Below, piece after piece: positions 50,751 through 61,986 of a DNA stretch of 64,000 nucleotides. The notes beneath the pieces are model-generated. The model saw only the letters and a program-made list of their open reading frames with translations. It had not been told where the DNA came from and did no database searches. The position numbers and the translations under genes were made by a program. The stretch comes from Streptomyces phaeofaciens (lineage in GTDB: Bacteria; Actinomycetota; Actinomycetes; Streptomycetales; Streptomycetaceae): NCBI RefSeq assembly GCF_014648915.1, contig NZ_BMSA01000003.1, positions 124,001 through 188,000 of the forward strand, read 5' to 3'. How positions within the stretch are numbered: the first letter of the stretch is position 1; every line of letters starts with the position of its first letter.

Positions 50751-51765
50751 GAGTTGCCAGGTCCTCCACCTGAAGGGAAACGCTACGGTTCTGCGTCGCC
50801 GATTCCAGCACCGCGGCGGCCACCTGGACGGTGCGCATGCCCTGGCGCAGGGTGCAGATGTCGGCGTCCTTGCCGAGCACCGCGTCCCGGAACAGTTCGT
50901 GCTCGACCAGCAGCGGCTCACGCTTGGGAATGGCGTAGCGGATCATGTCGCCCTCGGAGACCCCGCGGAAGGCCTGGAGGGCCTCCCACTCGGTGGTCAC
51001 CGCGGCGTTGGAGTGGAACGTCAGGTCCGCGGTGAGGGTGTCGGCGATGAAGCAGCCGCGCTCACCGGTGACCGACGTGAAGCGCTCCTTGAGCGGGCTC
51101 AGCCAGTTCACCAGGTGGTTCACCATGGTGCCGTCGTCGAGCCGGCCGACCGCGGAGACCATGTCCTCGTGGACGCGGCCGCTCTTGGAGACGGTGTGGG
51201 CGGCGATGGACACGTACTCGCGTCCGGTCACCCAGCCGGTGAGGTCGATGTCGTGGGTGGCGAGGTCCTTGACCACGCCGACGTCCGCGATGCGGTGCGG
51301 GAACGGGCCCTGGCGGCGGGTGACGACCTGGTAGACGTCGCCCAGCTCGCCGGCCTCCAGCCGCGCGCGCAGCGAGCGCAGCGCCGGGTTGCACCGCTCG
51401 ATGTGACCGACACCGGCGACCAGGGAGCGCGACTCGAACGCCTCGACGAGACGGCGGGCGCCGTCGACGGACTCGGCGAGGGGCTTCTCGATGAGCGCGC
51501 ACACGCCGGCCTCGGCGAGCGCCATGCCGACCTCCTCGTGGAGGCCGGTGGGGCAGGCGACGACGGCGTAGTCGACGCCGAGGGCAATGAGCTCCTCGAC
51601 GGTGTCCAGGATCGGCGCGCCCTGGGCGGCGCCGAACTTGTCGCCCATCGGGTCGACGACGCCGACCAGGTCGACGCCCTCCAGACCCGACAGCACGCGG
51701 GCGTGGTGACGCCCCATGGAACCGAGGCCGACGAGTCCCGCCCGCAGCGGCTTGGCGTCGCTCAC
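50740..51765 (-). CDS. Gfo/Idh/MocA oxidoreductase (WbpB-like)
   Basis: 341 residues from the GTG at 51765 (GTGA overlap with the aminotransferase stop). GLVGLGSMGRHHARVLSGL (NAD-binding GxGxxG), ALIEKPLAES (EKP motif), GHIERCNPALRSLRA and DLATHDIDLTGW. In the WbpB route this enzyme oxidises C3 of UDP-GlcNAcA, recycling its NADH with 2-oxoglutarate. The position between the aminotransferase and glycosyltransferases supports that role. The family is broad, so myo-inositol-like substrates remain possible. Confidence 0.85.
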   Translation of the reverse strand: MSDAKPLRAGLVGLGSMGRHHARVLSGLEGVDLVGVVDPMGDKFGAAQGAPILDTVEELIALGVDYAVVACPTGLHEEVGMALAEAGVCALIEKPLAESVDGARRLVEAFESRSLVAGVGHIERCNPALRSLRARLEAGELGDVYQVVTRRQGPFPHRIADVGVVKDLATHDIDLTGWVTGREYVSIAAHTVSKSGRVHEDMVSAVGRLDDGTMVNHLVNWLSPLKERFTSVTGERGCFIADTLTADLTFHSNAAVTTEWEALQAFRGVSEGDMIRYAIPKREPLLVEHELFRDAVLGKDADICTLRQGMRTVQVAAAVLESATQNRSVSLQVEDLATHGS

Positions 51766-52877
51766 AGCTGCTCCCCCAGCGCGTTCACGGCGGCGACGAT
51801 GCGCTCGAGGTCGGCGGCGGACAGCGCCGGGTGGACGGGCAGCGACACGACCGCGGCGGCGGCGCGCTCCGTCTCGGGCAGGTCCCAGGTGCGGCCGGCC
51901 TTCTGGTCCGGCTCCCAGTACGGCTTCAGCCGGTGGATGGGGGTCGGGTAGTACACGGCGTTGCCGATGCCGGCCTCGGTGAGGCGGGCCATGGCGGCGT
52001 CGCGGTCGCCCTCGATGCGCACGGTGTACTGGTGGTAGATGTGCCGGGCGCCCTCGGCGACCTTCGGCGTGACCACGTTCGGCGCGCTGATGTGCTCGGT
52101 GAGGTACGCGGCGTTGGCGATGCGCTGCTCGGTCCAGCCGTCGAGCTTGCGGCGCTGGACGCGGCCGATCGCGGCGGAGACGTCCGTCATGCGCACGTTG
52201 GCGCCGACGATCTCGTTGGCGTAGCGCTGCTCCATGCCCTGGTTGCGCAGCAGGCGCAGGGTGCGGGCGACCTCGGCGTCACCGGTGGAGATCATGCCGC
52301 CCTCGAGGCTGTGCATGTTCTTCGTCGGGTAGAAGCTGAAGGTGCCCGCGGCACCGAAGGCGCCGACCGGCGTGCCGTTCAGTGCGGCCGCGTGGGCCTG
52401 GCAGGCGTCCTCGACGACGGCGAGGCCGTGCTTCTCGGCGATCGCCATGATCTTGTCCATGGCGGCGGGGTGGCCGTACAGGTGGACCGGCATGATCGCG
52501 GCGGTGCGCGGCGTGATGGCCGCCTCGACCGCGGCGGGGTCCAGACAGAAGGTGTCGGCCTCGATGTCGGCGAAGACCACGTCGGCGCCGACCAGCCGGA
52601 CCACGTTGGCGGACGCGGCGAAGGAGAACGACGGCACGATGACCTCGTCGCCCGGGCCGATGTTCAGGGCCATCAGGGCCAGGTGCAGCGCCGAGGTGCC
52701 GGAGTTGACCGCGACGCAGTGGCGCCCGTCGACCAGGTCCGAGAACTCCTCCTCGAAGGCGGCCACCTCGGGGCCCTGGACGACCATGCCGCTGCGCAGC
52801 ACGCGCACCGCGGCCTCGATCTCCTCCTCGGCGATCACTGGTCTGGCGGCCGGTATGAACTCATGGGCGTCGGTCAT
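51762..52877 (-). CDS. DegT/DnrJ/EryC1/StrS sugar aminotransferase (WbpE-like)
   Basis: 371 residues from the ATG at 52877, chosen because GAGGAGG is 8 bases upstream; an ATG at 52883 is too close to the site. PLP-enzyme features: FIPAARPVIAEEEIEAAVRV, VAVNSGTSALHLALMAL, VEDACQAHAAALNG and the catalytic Lys in FSFYPTKNMHSLEGG. Family members transfer an amino group from glutamate to a keto-sugar nucleotide. Next to a WbpB-like dehydrogenase this suggests 3-amination of a UDP-uronate. It heads the six-gene minus-strand operon, whose promoter must lie in the 540-base region upstream. Confidence 0.88.
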   Translation of the reverse strand: MTDAHEFIPAARPVIAEEEIEAAVRVLRSGMVVQGPEVAAFEEEFSDLVDGRHCVAVNSGTSALHLALMALNIGPGDEVIVPSFSFAASANVVRLVGADVVFADIEADTFCLDPAAVEAAITPRTAAIMPVHLYGHPAAMDKIMAIAEKHGLAVVEDACQAHAAALNGTPVGAFGAAGTFSFYPTKNMHSLEGGMISTGDAEVARTLRLLRNQGMEQRYANEIVGANVRMTDVSAAIGRVQRRKLDGWTEQRIANAAYLTEHISAPNVVTPKVAEGARHIYHQYTVRIEGDRDAAMARLTEAGIGNAVYYPTPIHRLKPYWEPDQKAGRTWDLPETERAAAAVVSLPVHPALSAADLERIVAAVNALGEQL

Positions 52878-53421
52878 CGACATCCCCTCCTCTACGGCGA
52901 CCTCGAAGGCGCACCACGTCATGCAGGGTCGGGAAGGGCCATGTCGATGCTCAGCACGGCCGCATCCCGGTGTCCACCGACGCCTGTGGGCGAGTGGACG
53001 GGTTGTACACAGGAGCCCGCCCCCCGAGGGTTCCTTGCGGGAATTCAGCCGTTTCCAGGCCGGAGGACCGGATGTGCTCATCGGCTGTGGTCACGGTGTG
53101 CATGTCTTTGGCCACCGTGGCCACAGTGCACGTTACCAGCACGGGGACGGCAATTTTCCCGGGTGTTACCACAGAGAAACCCAGGGCTCTGGTGCGCTCC
53201 ATCACAAGCAAGACACAGAGTAACTCCGCGGTGAACGCACTGCGACGCGAGTACGTGGGGGCGTACGGAAGCTCGAACACGCCCGTGTGGCGCGCCCCTC
53301 ACGCACCACCCTCGGGGACGCTCCGCGCGCCCGGGCGTGTACGACCGGCGGCACGCGAACGGCGGCGCGGGCGCCCGGTGGTGTCCGGGTGCCCGCGCCG
53401 CCGTGCGGGTGCGTGACCGGG
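52878..53421. other. Gene-free stretch between the polysaccharide operon and rne
   Basis: About 540 bases without a convincing gene: a ~110-codon frame here lacks a ribosome-binding site and good codon bias. It should carry the promoter of the DegT-led operon (minus strand), but no clear -35/-10 pair was found. The rne terminator is at 53363-53400. Confidence 0.6.
53363..53400 (-). terminator. Terminator after rne
   Basis: A 16-bp stem of CGGCGCGGGCGCCCGG with its complement (one G-T pair) around a TGGTGT loop, 22 bases beyond the rne stop. Confidence 0.75.
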
Positions 53422-56400
53422 TCAGTCCTCCGTCGAGGCCGACACCGACGGCACGCTCTGCTGTGCCGCCGCGGTCTTCTTGGCCGCGGTCGCGGTGGTC
53501 GCCTTGGCCGCCTTCTTGGCCGTCGTCTTCTTGGCGACGGTCTTCTTGGCGGCCGTCTTCTTGACCGCGGCCGTCTTCTTGGTGGCGGCCTTCTTCGCCG
53601 TGGCCTTCTTGGCCGTCTTGCGGGCGGCGGTCTTCTTGGCCGGAGCGGCCTCCGCCTCCTCGACGGTCACGTCGTCCGCGAGGGCCTCGGCCGGTGCCTC
53701 GGTGAGGGCGGCCTCCGGGGCGGTCTCCGGGGCGGCCGCCTCGGCGGTGGCCTCCGTCGCGGCCGACGGGAGGACCGTCACGGCCGTCTCCTCGGACGCG
53801 GTCGGCGCGGTGGCCTTGCGCACGGCGCGACGCCGCGGGCGGGCCGGAGCCGCGCTCTCGGCGACCGCGGCCTCGGCCTGCTCCACCGGGGCGGCCACGG
53901 CGACCGCGGCCTCCACCGGCTCGGCGACCACGGACTCGGCGACCGTCAGCACGGCGGCCTCCGCCCCGGCGGGCGAACCGGCCGGCGCGGACACCTTGCG
54001 GGTGGCCCGACGGCGCGTACGCCCCTTGGGCGCGGCCTCGTCGGCCGCCGCAGCCTCCGGGGCCTCGACGACCGGGTCCTCGACGGCGACCGGCTCGGCC
54101 TGCGCGACGACCGTCTCGACGACGGCCTCCTGCGCGGCGGGCACGTCGGCCGGCCCGGCGACGGGCGACTCGGCAGGCGCCTCGACGGCCTCCTCCACGG
54201 GCTCCGCCGGGGCGAACACCTCGGAGACGCCCGCCCTGCGCGACGTACCGCCACGCACCGGACCGCTCTTCGGCGCGCCCGCCGGAGCGGACGCCCGGCG
54301 GCTCGCCCGACGACGGCCCCGCCCGCGCGAGGCCGCGGCCTCCGCCTCGGCGACGCTGCTGTACAGCTCCTCGTCGGCGGCGAACTCGGGGGCGGAGAGC
54401 GCGATCGGCTCGGCCACCTCGGCGGCGACCTCGAGCTCGGTCTCGGCCTCCTCCTCGACGCCCACCCCGGCCTCGGACAGGTCGGCGGTCACCGTCTCGT
54501 GCTCGTGCTCGTGGTCATGGGTGTGCGCGTCACCGCCGCGGCCGCGCTTCTTGCGCTTCCCGCCGCCACCGGCGGAGGTCGGCTGCTCCATGTGGACGAT
54601 GACACCGCGGCCGTTGCAGTGCACACAGGTCTCGGAGAACGACTCCAGCAGACCCTGGCCGACCCGCTTACGGGTCATCTGCACGAGCCCCAGCGAGGTC
54701 ACCTCGGCGACCTGGTGCTTCGTACGGTCACGGCCCAGGCACTCGAGGAGGCGCCGCAGGACGAGATCCCTGTTGGACTCCAGGACCATGTCGATGAAGT
54801 CGATGACGATGATGCCGCCGAGGTCGCGCAGCCGCAGCTGACGCACGATCTCCTCGGCCGCCTCCAGGTTGTTCCTGGTGACGGTCTCCTCGAGGTTGCC
54901 GCCCTGACCGGTGAACTTGCCGGTGTTGACGTCGACGACGACCATCGCCTCGGTCCGGTCGATCACCAGCGAACCGCCGCTGGGCAGCCAGACCTTGCGG
55001 TCCAGCGCCTTGGAGAGCTGCTCGTCGATCCGGTAGGTGGCGAAGACGTCGACCTCGGAGGTCCACCGCGACAGCCGCTCGGCCAGGTCGGGCGCGACGT
55101 GCGAGACGTACCCGTGGATGGTCGACCAGGCCTCGTCGCCGCTGACGACGACCTTGGAGAAGTCCTCGTTGAAGATGTCGCGGACGACCCGGACGGTCAT
55201 GTCCGGCTCGCCGTAGAGCAGTGTCGGGGCGTTGCCGCTCTTGGCCTTCTTCTGGATGTCCTCCCACTGCGCCTGGAGCCGTTCGACGTCACGGCGCAGC
55301 TCGTCCTCGCTCGCGCCCTCGGCGGCGGTGCGCACGATGACGCCCGCGTCCTCGGGGACGATCTTCTTGAGGATCGTCTTCAGCCGGGCCCGCTCGGTGT
55401 CGGGCAGCTTGCGGCTGATGCCGGTCATCGAACCCTCGGGCACGTACACGAGGTAGCGGCCCGGGAGGGAGACCTGGCTGGTCAGACGGGCGCCCTTGTG
55501 GCCGATGGGGTCCTTCGTCACCTGGACGAGGACCGACTGGCCCGACTTCAGGGCGGCCTCGATCCGGCGCGGCCCGTTGGCCATGCCGAGCGCCTCGAAG
55601 TTGACCTCACCGGCGTACAGGACGGCGTTGCGCCCCTTGCCGATGTCGATGAAGGCGGCCTCCATCGACGGCAGCACGTTCTGGACCTTGCCCAGGTAGA
55701 CGTTGCCGACGTACGAGGTCGACTGCTCCTTGTTGACGTAGTGCTCGACGAGCACGCCGTCCTCGAGGACGCCGATCTGGGTGCGCTCACCGCTCTGCCG
55801 GACGACCATCACGCGCTCGACGGCCTCACGGCGGGCCAGGAACTCGGCCTCGGTGATGATCGGGACACGGCGGCGGCCCTGCTCACGGCCTTCGCGGCGG
55901 CGCTGCTTCTTGGCCTCCAGACGGGTCGAGCCCTTGATGGACTGCACCTCGTCGGACGGCTCGGACGGCTTGCGCGGCTCACGGACCTTGACGACGGTGC
56001 GCTCCGGGTCGCCCTCGCCGGGCTCGCCGTCGCTCGTGCCGTCACCGGCGCGACGACGACGGCGCCGACGGCGGCGGCTGCCGGCGGAGGAGCCGGCGGC
56101 GTCGTCCTCGGCGTCCTCGTCCTCCTGCTCGGCGGTGTCCTCGGCGTCCTGCGCGGCCTGCTCGGCGGCGAGTTCGTCGGACTCCGCGTCCCCGGACTCG
56201 CCCTCGCCCTCGGCGGCGTCACCGCGACGGCGACGACGGCCGCCACGGCGGCGACGGCGACGGGAGCCGGTCTCCTCGGTGTCGTCGTCACCGTCGACGG
56301 CGTCCTCGGCGTCCTCGGCGTCGTCGGCGGTCTCGTCCGTCTCGTCCTCCGGCTCCGGCGCCTCCTGCACGGCGGGGGCGGCGGGCGCGGCGGCGGTGCG

Positions 56401-57627
56401 GAAGGTCTCGGTCTCCTCGCCGGAGGGGGCGCCCCGACGGCGCCGGCGGCGGCGCGAGCCGGTCTGCTCCTCGGCGGCGGGCTCCTCGGTCTCCTCGACC
56501 TCGGCGGGCTCCTCGGGCTCCTCCGTCACGGCGGCGGCCGCCTCGGCGGCGGCGCGCTGCGGCGTCTGGAACTGCGGCTCGGCGAACACGGGCGCCTGGA
56601 ACACGGCGACCGAGGGCCGCGCGGGACGACGCGGGGCGTCGCCCTCGTCGCCGCCCTTCGCGGACGCGGGCTCGGAGAACCCACCGGCGGCCCGGCGCAC
56701 CACGCGCCGCCGCGGGCGCCGGGATCCGGCGTCCTCGTCGGCGGCGGCCTCGGGGGCCGCGGGCGCCTGGGCGGCGGCAGGGGGCGCGGGCGCCTCGTCC
56801 CGGGCCTCGGTCTGCACGGGCGCGTCGGCGGGCGTGGTCACCCGACGGGTGGCCCGGCGACGGCCGCGCGGCGCGGCCACGGGCTCTTCGGCGGCGGGCT
56901 CGGTGACGGCGGCGGGCTTCTCGGCGTCGTCGGCGCTCGCCGGCGCCACGGCCTCGGCGGTCTCCACGGCCTCGGCGGCCGCGGGCGCGCCGGCGGGCGC
57001 GGAGGCCCGGCGGGTGGCACGGCGACGGGTACGCGGCGCGGGCGCGGCCTCGGCGGTGTCGGCGTCCTCGACGGTCACCGTCACGACGGTCTCGGCGGCC
57101 TCGGTGGTCTCCGTGGCCTCGGCGGTCTCCGCGGGCGTGGTCACGCGACGCGTGGCACGGCGACGGGTACGGCGCGGAGCGGCGTCCTCGGCGGTGTCGT
57201 CCCCGGCGGGGGCCGCGCTCTCCTCGACCGCGGTCACCTCGGCGGGCGCGACGGCCGGGACGACGGTCTCGGCCGCCTCGGTGGCCTCGGCGGACGCCGG
57301 AGCCCCGGCCGGTGCGGACGCCCGGCGCGTGGCCCGACGGCGCGTACGCGGCGCGGCCTCGACGACCTCGGCCTCGGCCTCCGCCTCGGTCAGCGTCTCG
57401 TCGACCTTGGTGTCCTCGACGTCCTCGACGTTCTCGTCCGCCAGGGCCTCGACGGTCTCCACGGCCGGTATGGCCGGCGCGGTGATCTCCGCGGCGGCCT
57501 CGGCACCGGCGGCCGGCGGACCGGCCGGCCGGGAGGCGGCACGGCGCCGGCGACGCGGCGGCAGGGTGTCGCTGGGGGTGTTGTTCTGGTCTTCGGAACC
57601 CTGGGTGGGTTCGGTCGGCTCGAGCAT
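53422..57627 (-). CDS. rne: Ribonuclease E/G (large, with repeat arms)
   Basis: 1,401 residues from the ATG at 57627, with GGGAGA 9 bases upstream. The catalytic core is central (~590-1010). It has an S1 domain (TSYVGNVYLGKVQNVL, AAFIDIGKGRNAVLY), the metal site VVDVNTGKFTGQGGNLEET with IIVIDFIDM, and the Zn-link CVHCNGRG (CxxC). Arms of ~590 and ~390 residues flank it, rich in Ala/Glu/Thr with repeated Arg clusters (TRRRATRRASAPAG type, at least seven copies). The extreme C-terminus is Lys/Ala-rich like histone H1 (AKKTAAKKTVAKKTTAKKAA). Known role of Streptomyces RNase ES: mRNA and rRNA processing with PNPase bound through the arms. Autoregulation is possible but not shown. Confidence 0.95.
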   Translation of the reverse strand: MLEPTEPTQGSEDQNNTPSDTLPPRRRRRAASRPAGPPAAGAEAAAEITAPAIPAVETVEALADENVEDVEDTKVDETLTEAEAEAEVVEAAPRTRRRATRRASAPAGAPASAEATEAAETVVPAVAPAEVTAVEESAAPAGDDTAEDAAPRRTRRRATRRVTTPAETAEATETTEAAETVVTVTVEDADTAEAAPAPRTRRRATRRASAPAGAPAAAEAVETAEAVAPASADDAEKPAAVTEPAAEEPVAAPRGRRRATRRVTTPADAPVQTEARDEAPAPPAAAQAPAAPEAAADEDAGSRRPRRRVVRRAAGGFSEPASAKGGDEGDAPRRPARPSVAVFQAPVFAEPQFQTPQRAAAEAAAAVTEEPEEPAEVEETEEPAAEEQTGSRRRRRRRGAPSGEETETFRTAAAPAAPAVQEAPEPEDETDETADDAEDAEDAVDGDDDTEETGSRRRRRRGGRRRRRGDAAEGEGESGDAESDELAAEQAAQDAEDTAEQEDEDAEDDAAGSSAGSRRRRRRRRRAGDGTSDGEPGEGDPERTVVKVREPRKPSEPSDEVQSIKGSTRLEAKKQRRREGREQGRRRVPIITEAEFLARREAVERVMVVRQSGERTQIGVLEDGVLVEHYVNKEQSTSYVGNVYLGKVQNVLPSMEAAFIDIGKGRNAVLYAGEVNFEALGMANGPRRIEAALKSGQSVLVQVTKDPIGHKGARLTSQVSLPGRYLVYVPEGSMTGISRKLPDTERARLKTILKKIVPEDAGVIVRTAAEGASEDELRRDVERLQAQWEDIQKKAKSGNAPTLLYGEPDMTVRVVRDIFNEDFSKVVVSGDEAWSTIHGYVSHVAPDLAERLSRWTSEVDVFATYRIDEQLSKALDRKVWLPSGGSLVIDRTEAMVVVDVNTGKFTGQGGNLEETVTRNNLEAAEEIVRQLRLRDLGGIIVIDFIDMVLESNRDLVLRRLLECLGRDRTKHQVAEVTSLGLVQMTRKRVGQGLLESFSETCVHCNGRGVIVHMEQPTSAGGGGKRKKRGRGGDAHTHDHEHEHETVTADLSEAGVGVEEEAETELEVAAEVAEPIALSAPEFAADEELYSSVAEAEAAASRGRGRRRASRRASAPAGAPKSGPVRGGTSRRAGVSEVFAPAEPVEEAVEAPAESPVAGPADVPAAQEAVVETVVAQAEPVAVEDPVVEAPEAAAADEAAPKGRTRRRATRKVSAPAGSPAGAEAAVLTVAESVVAEPVEAAVAVAAPVEQAEAAVAESAAPARPRRRAVRKATAPTASEETAVTVLPSAATEATAEAAAPETAPEAALTEAPAEALADDVTVEEAEAAPAKKTAARKTAKKATAKKAATKKTAAVKKTAAKKTVAKKTTAKKAAKATTATAAKKTAAAQQSVPSVSASTED

Positions 57628-57905
57628 GCGGGTGTATCTCCCGTCAGGCTCCCGGGCGCCGCGCTGGGTCCGGTGCCGATCACTGGGGATCGGTCACCGC
57701 TGACGTCCGCGGCTCGCGCAGTGCGCGGTGCCGCCGTCCGGGGCGCGGCCGCCGCACGGGAGCTCTCTGTGTCTTGTCTCGCCGGTTCCGTACGCCGTTT
57801 TGCGTACGGCCTGGCGAAAGTCTTCTGGTCGGTGCACTGCCCGACCCAGGTGGCTCCCGAGTACGAGGGCGGCGCTACGGCGTCCGTCCCTGTGCGGAAC
57901 CTTCC

Positions 57906-58667
57906 TTACGCCGGCGCCTTCGCGGCGGCAGTCGGATCGGCCGTGTGGGCCCCGGCTGCCTCGCGGTCGGGCGCGAGCGGGTCGGTCACCGCGCCGGTCT
58001 CTTCATCGAGCAGCCCCTGCGCCAGCCTGGTCACCGCTGCGGGGACCGGCGGCGCCAGGTCGGCCACGGCGCGAAGACCGGACAGGACGTCGTCGGGTCG
58101 TACGGCAGGCGTCACGTGCCGAACAACCAGCCGCAGTATCGCACAGGGCCGGTCGGTCGGCCTATCAGCCGTTTCACTCTGTGTTTCAAGTTGCACGACG
58201 GCCGGGCGGGCGTCGAAGGTGCGCACGCCGTTCTTGGTCATGCGCTGGACCTCGACGGACCCGGCGGTGTTGAAGGCCTGGACGGCGCGCTGGGCGTCGG
58301 CCGCCTCCACTCCGTCGAGCCGCAGTTCCCACACGGAGGCCGTGAGTCTGTCGGCCAGGCCCGAGGTGCGGACCTCGACCGCGTCCACGATGTCGAGCCC
58401 GGTCGGCAGCGACTCGTCGAGCAGGGCTCTCAGCTTCTCCGGGTCCCGCGCCGCGGTGAGCGCGATCTCCAGGTACTCCGCCTCGCTGCCCGTGCCGGTG
58501 GGTGCGGCATTGGCGTACGACACCTTCGGGTGCGGCGTGAACCCCGCCGAGTAGGCCATCGGCACCTCGGCACGGCGCAACGCGCGCTCGAAGGCACGCT
58601 GGAAGTCACGGTGGCTGGTGAACCGGAGGCGGCCGCGCTTGGTGTAGCGCAGTCGGATGCGCTGCAC
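57906..58667 (-). CDS. TIGR03936-family radical-SAM-associated protein (DUF2344)
   Basis: 253 residues from the GTG at 58667 (MQRIRLRYTKRGRLRFTSHR). In-frame codons upstream read GKRQPEGPPPAPA behind a CTG, so the true start may lie ~14 codons earlier. Conserved features: DFQRAFERALRRAEVPMAYS, GFTPHPKVSYANAAPTGTGS and SEAEYLEIALT. In many bacteria this domain is the C-terminal half of the radical SAM protein that here is encoded separately at 59919-61871. One repeat-rich gene separates them. Function proposed for the family: a tRNA- or ribosome-linked modification (uncertain). Confidence 0.8.
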   Translation of the reverse strand: MQRIRLRYTKRGRLRFTSHRDFQRAFERALRRAEVPMAYSAGFTPHPKVSYANAAPTGTGSEAEYLEIALTAARDPEKLRALLDESLPTGLDIVDAVEVRTSGLADRLTASVWELRLDGVEAADAQRAVQAFNTAGSVEVQRMTKNGVRTFDARPAVVQLETQSETADRPTDRPCAILRLVVRHVTPAVRPDDVLSGLRAVADLAPPVPAAVTRLAQGLLDEETGAVTDPLAPDREAAGAHTADPTAAAKAPA

Positions 58668-58715
58668 CGCGGGTGCGGGCGGCGGGCCTTCGGGCTGTCG
58701 CTTGCCCAGTGTCGT

Positions 58716-59840
58716 TCAGTCCTTCGTGAGAGCGGTCGTACTGCTATCAAGAGTACGTGTGCCGAGCGGCCTCGGTTCCCGCCGGGAGGCAGTCTCCCTC
58801 TCCCGGGGCACTCCGAAGAGCGCCCGCCGCACGTCGGCGCGGGCCTGGCGGACCGTCTCGCGGGCGGCGGCCAGGGCCTGCCGGCCGGCCCGGCCCACGG
58901 CGCGCGCGGCCTCGGCGGCGGGCCGCAGCACGGCGTCGCGCACCACGTGCCCGACCGGGGTGAGGACCGTGCGGTACACCCAGCGCACGGGCTCGACGAA
59001 GATCCACCGCAGGAGGGTGGCGAGGAACCGGCCGACGGCGAGCGAGATCCGCCCGGCGATCCGCCAGGCGTGCCCGAGCGCCTCCCCCACCTCACGCGCG
59101 AGGACGGCGAGGAAGCGCCCGACGGGGGCCAGCACCCAGCGCCACAGGGCGAGCGCCGGCAGCACGATCAGCACCCGCACGGTCCAGTAGACCGCCAGGC
59201 CGATCCCGGTGACCAGTGCCCCCACGCACCACACGGCCGCCCGTCCGACGGGCGCGAGAATCCAGGTGTACAGCCAGCGGGCCGGTACGACGACGAGGTA
59301 CCGCACCAGCCAGAGCACCGCGTGGCCGACGGGTGTGAGCACGCGCGCGTACACCCATCCCAGCCCGGCCCCGATCCCGCGTGCCAGCCAGGTCGCGCCC
59401 GCCCAGATCCCGGCGGCCACCCAGGTCGCGCCGGCCCAGATCCCGGCCGCCACCCAGGTCGCGCCCGCCCAGACGCCCCGGCCCAGCCGGGCCAGGCCGT
59501 GTCCGACCGGGGTCAGGACCTGCCGGAAGAACCAGACCGCCGGGACGACGACCAGCACGTTCCCGAGCCACGCGAGCGCCGTGCCGACGGGGACGACGAC
59601 GTACCGCCACAGCCCCACCAGCGGCCACACGAAGAGGGCCCGCCCCAGCCACAGCAGGGCACGGCCCAGCGGCCGCAGCACGGTGTCCAGGAGGAACCGG
59701 CCCACGACGACGAGCGCGTCCCAGGCCATCCGCACGGGCACGACCAGCACGAGCGCCACGATCCGCACGGGCAGCCGGATGGCGACGACGAGACACCCCT
59801 CGGGCTGCCGGGGTTCGACGGGACGTTTCTCCAGGTCCAT
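58716..59840 (-). CDS. Internally repetitive hydrophobic protein, 374 residues
   Basis: Starts at the ATG at 59840 (MDLEKRPVEPRQPEG) without a clear ribosome-binding site. A chain of hydrophobic/aromatic helices contains at least seven copies of an (V/I)L(T/R/A)P(V/L)G(R/H) unit (VLRPLGRALLWL, VLTPVGHGLARL, VLTPVGHAVLWL, ILAPVGRAAVW, VLAPVGRFLAVL, VLTPVGHVVRDA) at roughly 40-50-residue spacing. Three tandem WAGATWVAAGI units lie in the middle (33-base DNA repeats at 59388-59473). The C-terminal ~90 residues are basic and helical. I recognise no family. The helices look amphipathic and membrane-associated. It sits between the two radical-SAM-related genes. Confidence 0.65.
   Translation of the reverse strand: MDLEKRPVEPRQPEGCLVVAIRLPVRIVALVLVVPVRMAWDALVVVGRFLLDTVLRPLGRALLWLGRALFVWPLVGLWRYVVVPVGTALAWLGNVLVVVPAVWFFRQVLTPVGHGLARLGRGVWAGATWVAAGIWAGATWVAAGIWAGATWLARGIGAGLGWVYARVLTPVGHAVLWLVRYLVVVPARWLYTWILAPVGRAAVWCVGALVTGIGLAVYWTVRVLIVLPALALWRWVLAPVGRFLAVLAREVGEALGHAWRIAGRISLAVGRFLATLLRWIFVEPVRWVYRTVLTPVGHVVRDAVLRPAAEAARAVGRAGRQALAAARETVRQARADVRRALFGVPRERETASRREPRPLGTRTLDSSTTALTKD
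59388..59473. repeat. 33-base tandem repeat, about 2.6 copies
   Basis: Two near-identical 33-base units (59388-59420, 59421-59453) and a partial third encode the WAGATWVAAGI peptide repeat of the 374-residue protein. They differ by two bases. Confidence 0.85.
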
Positions 59841-59878
59841 ACCGGTAGGGACGCCGCGCGGGGCCGGATGGATGCGAA

Positions 59879-59908
59879 AAGCCCCCTTCCCGATCGGAAA
59901 GGGGGCTT
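59879..59908 (-). terminator. Terminator after the radical SAM gene
   Basis: AAGCCCCCTT with AAGGGGGCTT (10 bp, plus inner TCC/GGA) followed on the minus strand by TTTTC, 11 bases beyond the gene end. Confidence 0.85.
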
Positions 59909-59918
59909 CGCGTCCGGC

Positions 59919-61871
<1,953 letters not shown>

Positions 61872-61986
61872 CGCGGCGTTACCTTCGTGAGCTGACTGGG
61901 GGTACCCCCGGCCTCAGGCGGCTGGGGAGGGTGACCATCTAGCGTAACCCGCCCGGAGCACTCCCCCGGCCGTGATCACCCGTTCC

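Noticed and set aside
52951..53280. 109-codon minus-strand frame in the gene-free region upstream of the DegT operon
   Set aside because: Poor codon bias, no ribosome-binding site, no recognisable motif; probably spacer.
53287..58554. Very long open frame on the plus strand opposite rne
   Set aside because: An antisense artefact of high GC. The minus strand encodes a clear RNase E, and the plus frame is low-complexity Gly/Leu/Arg without motifs or a ribosome-binding site.
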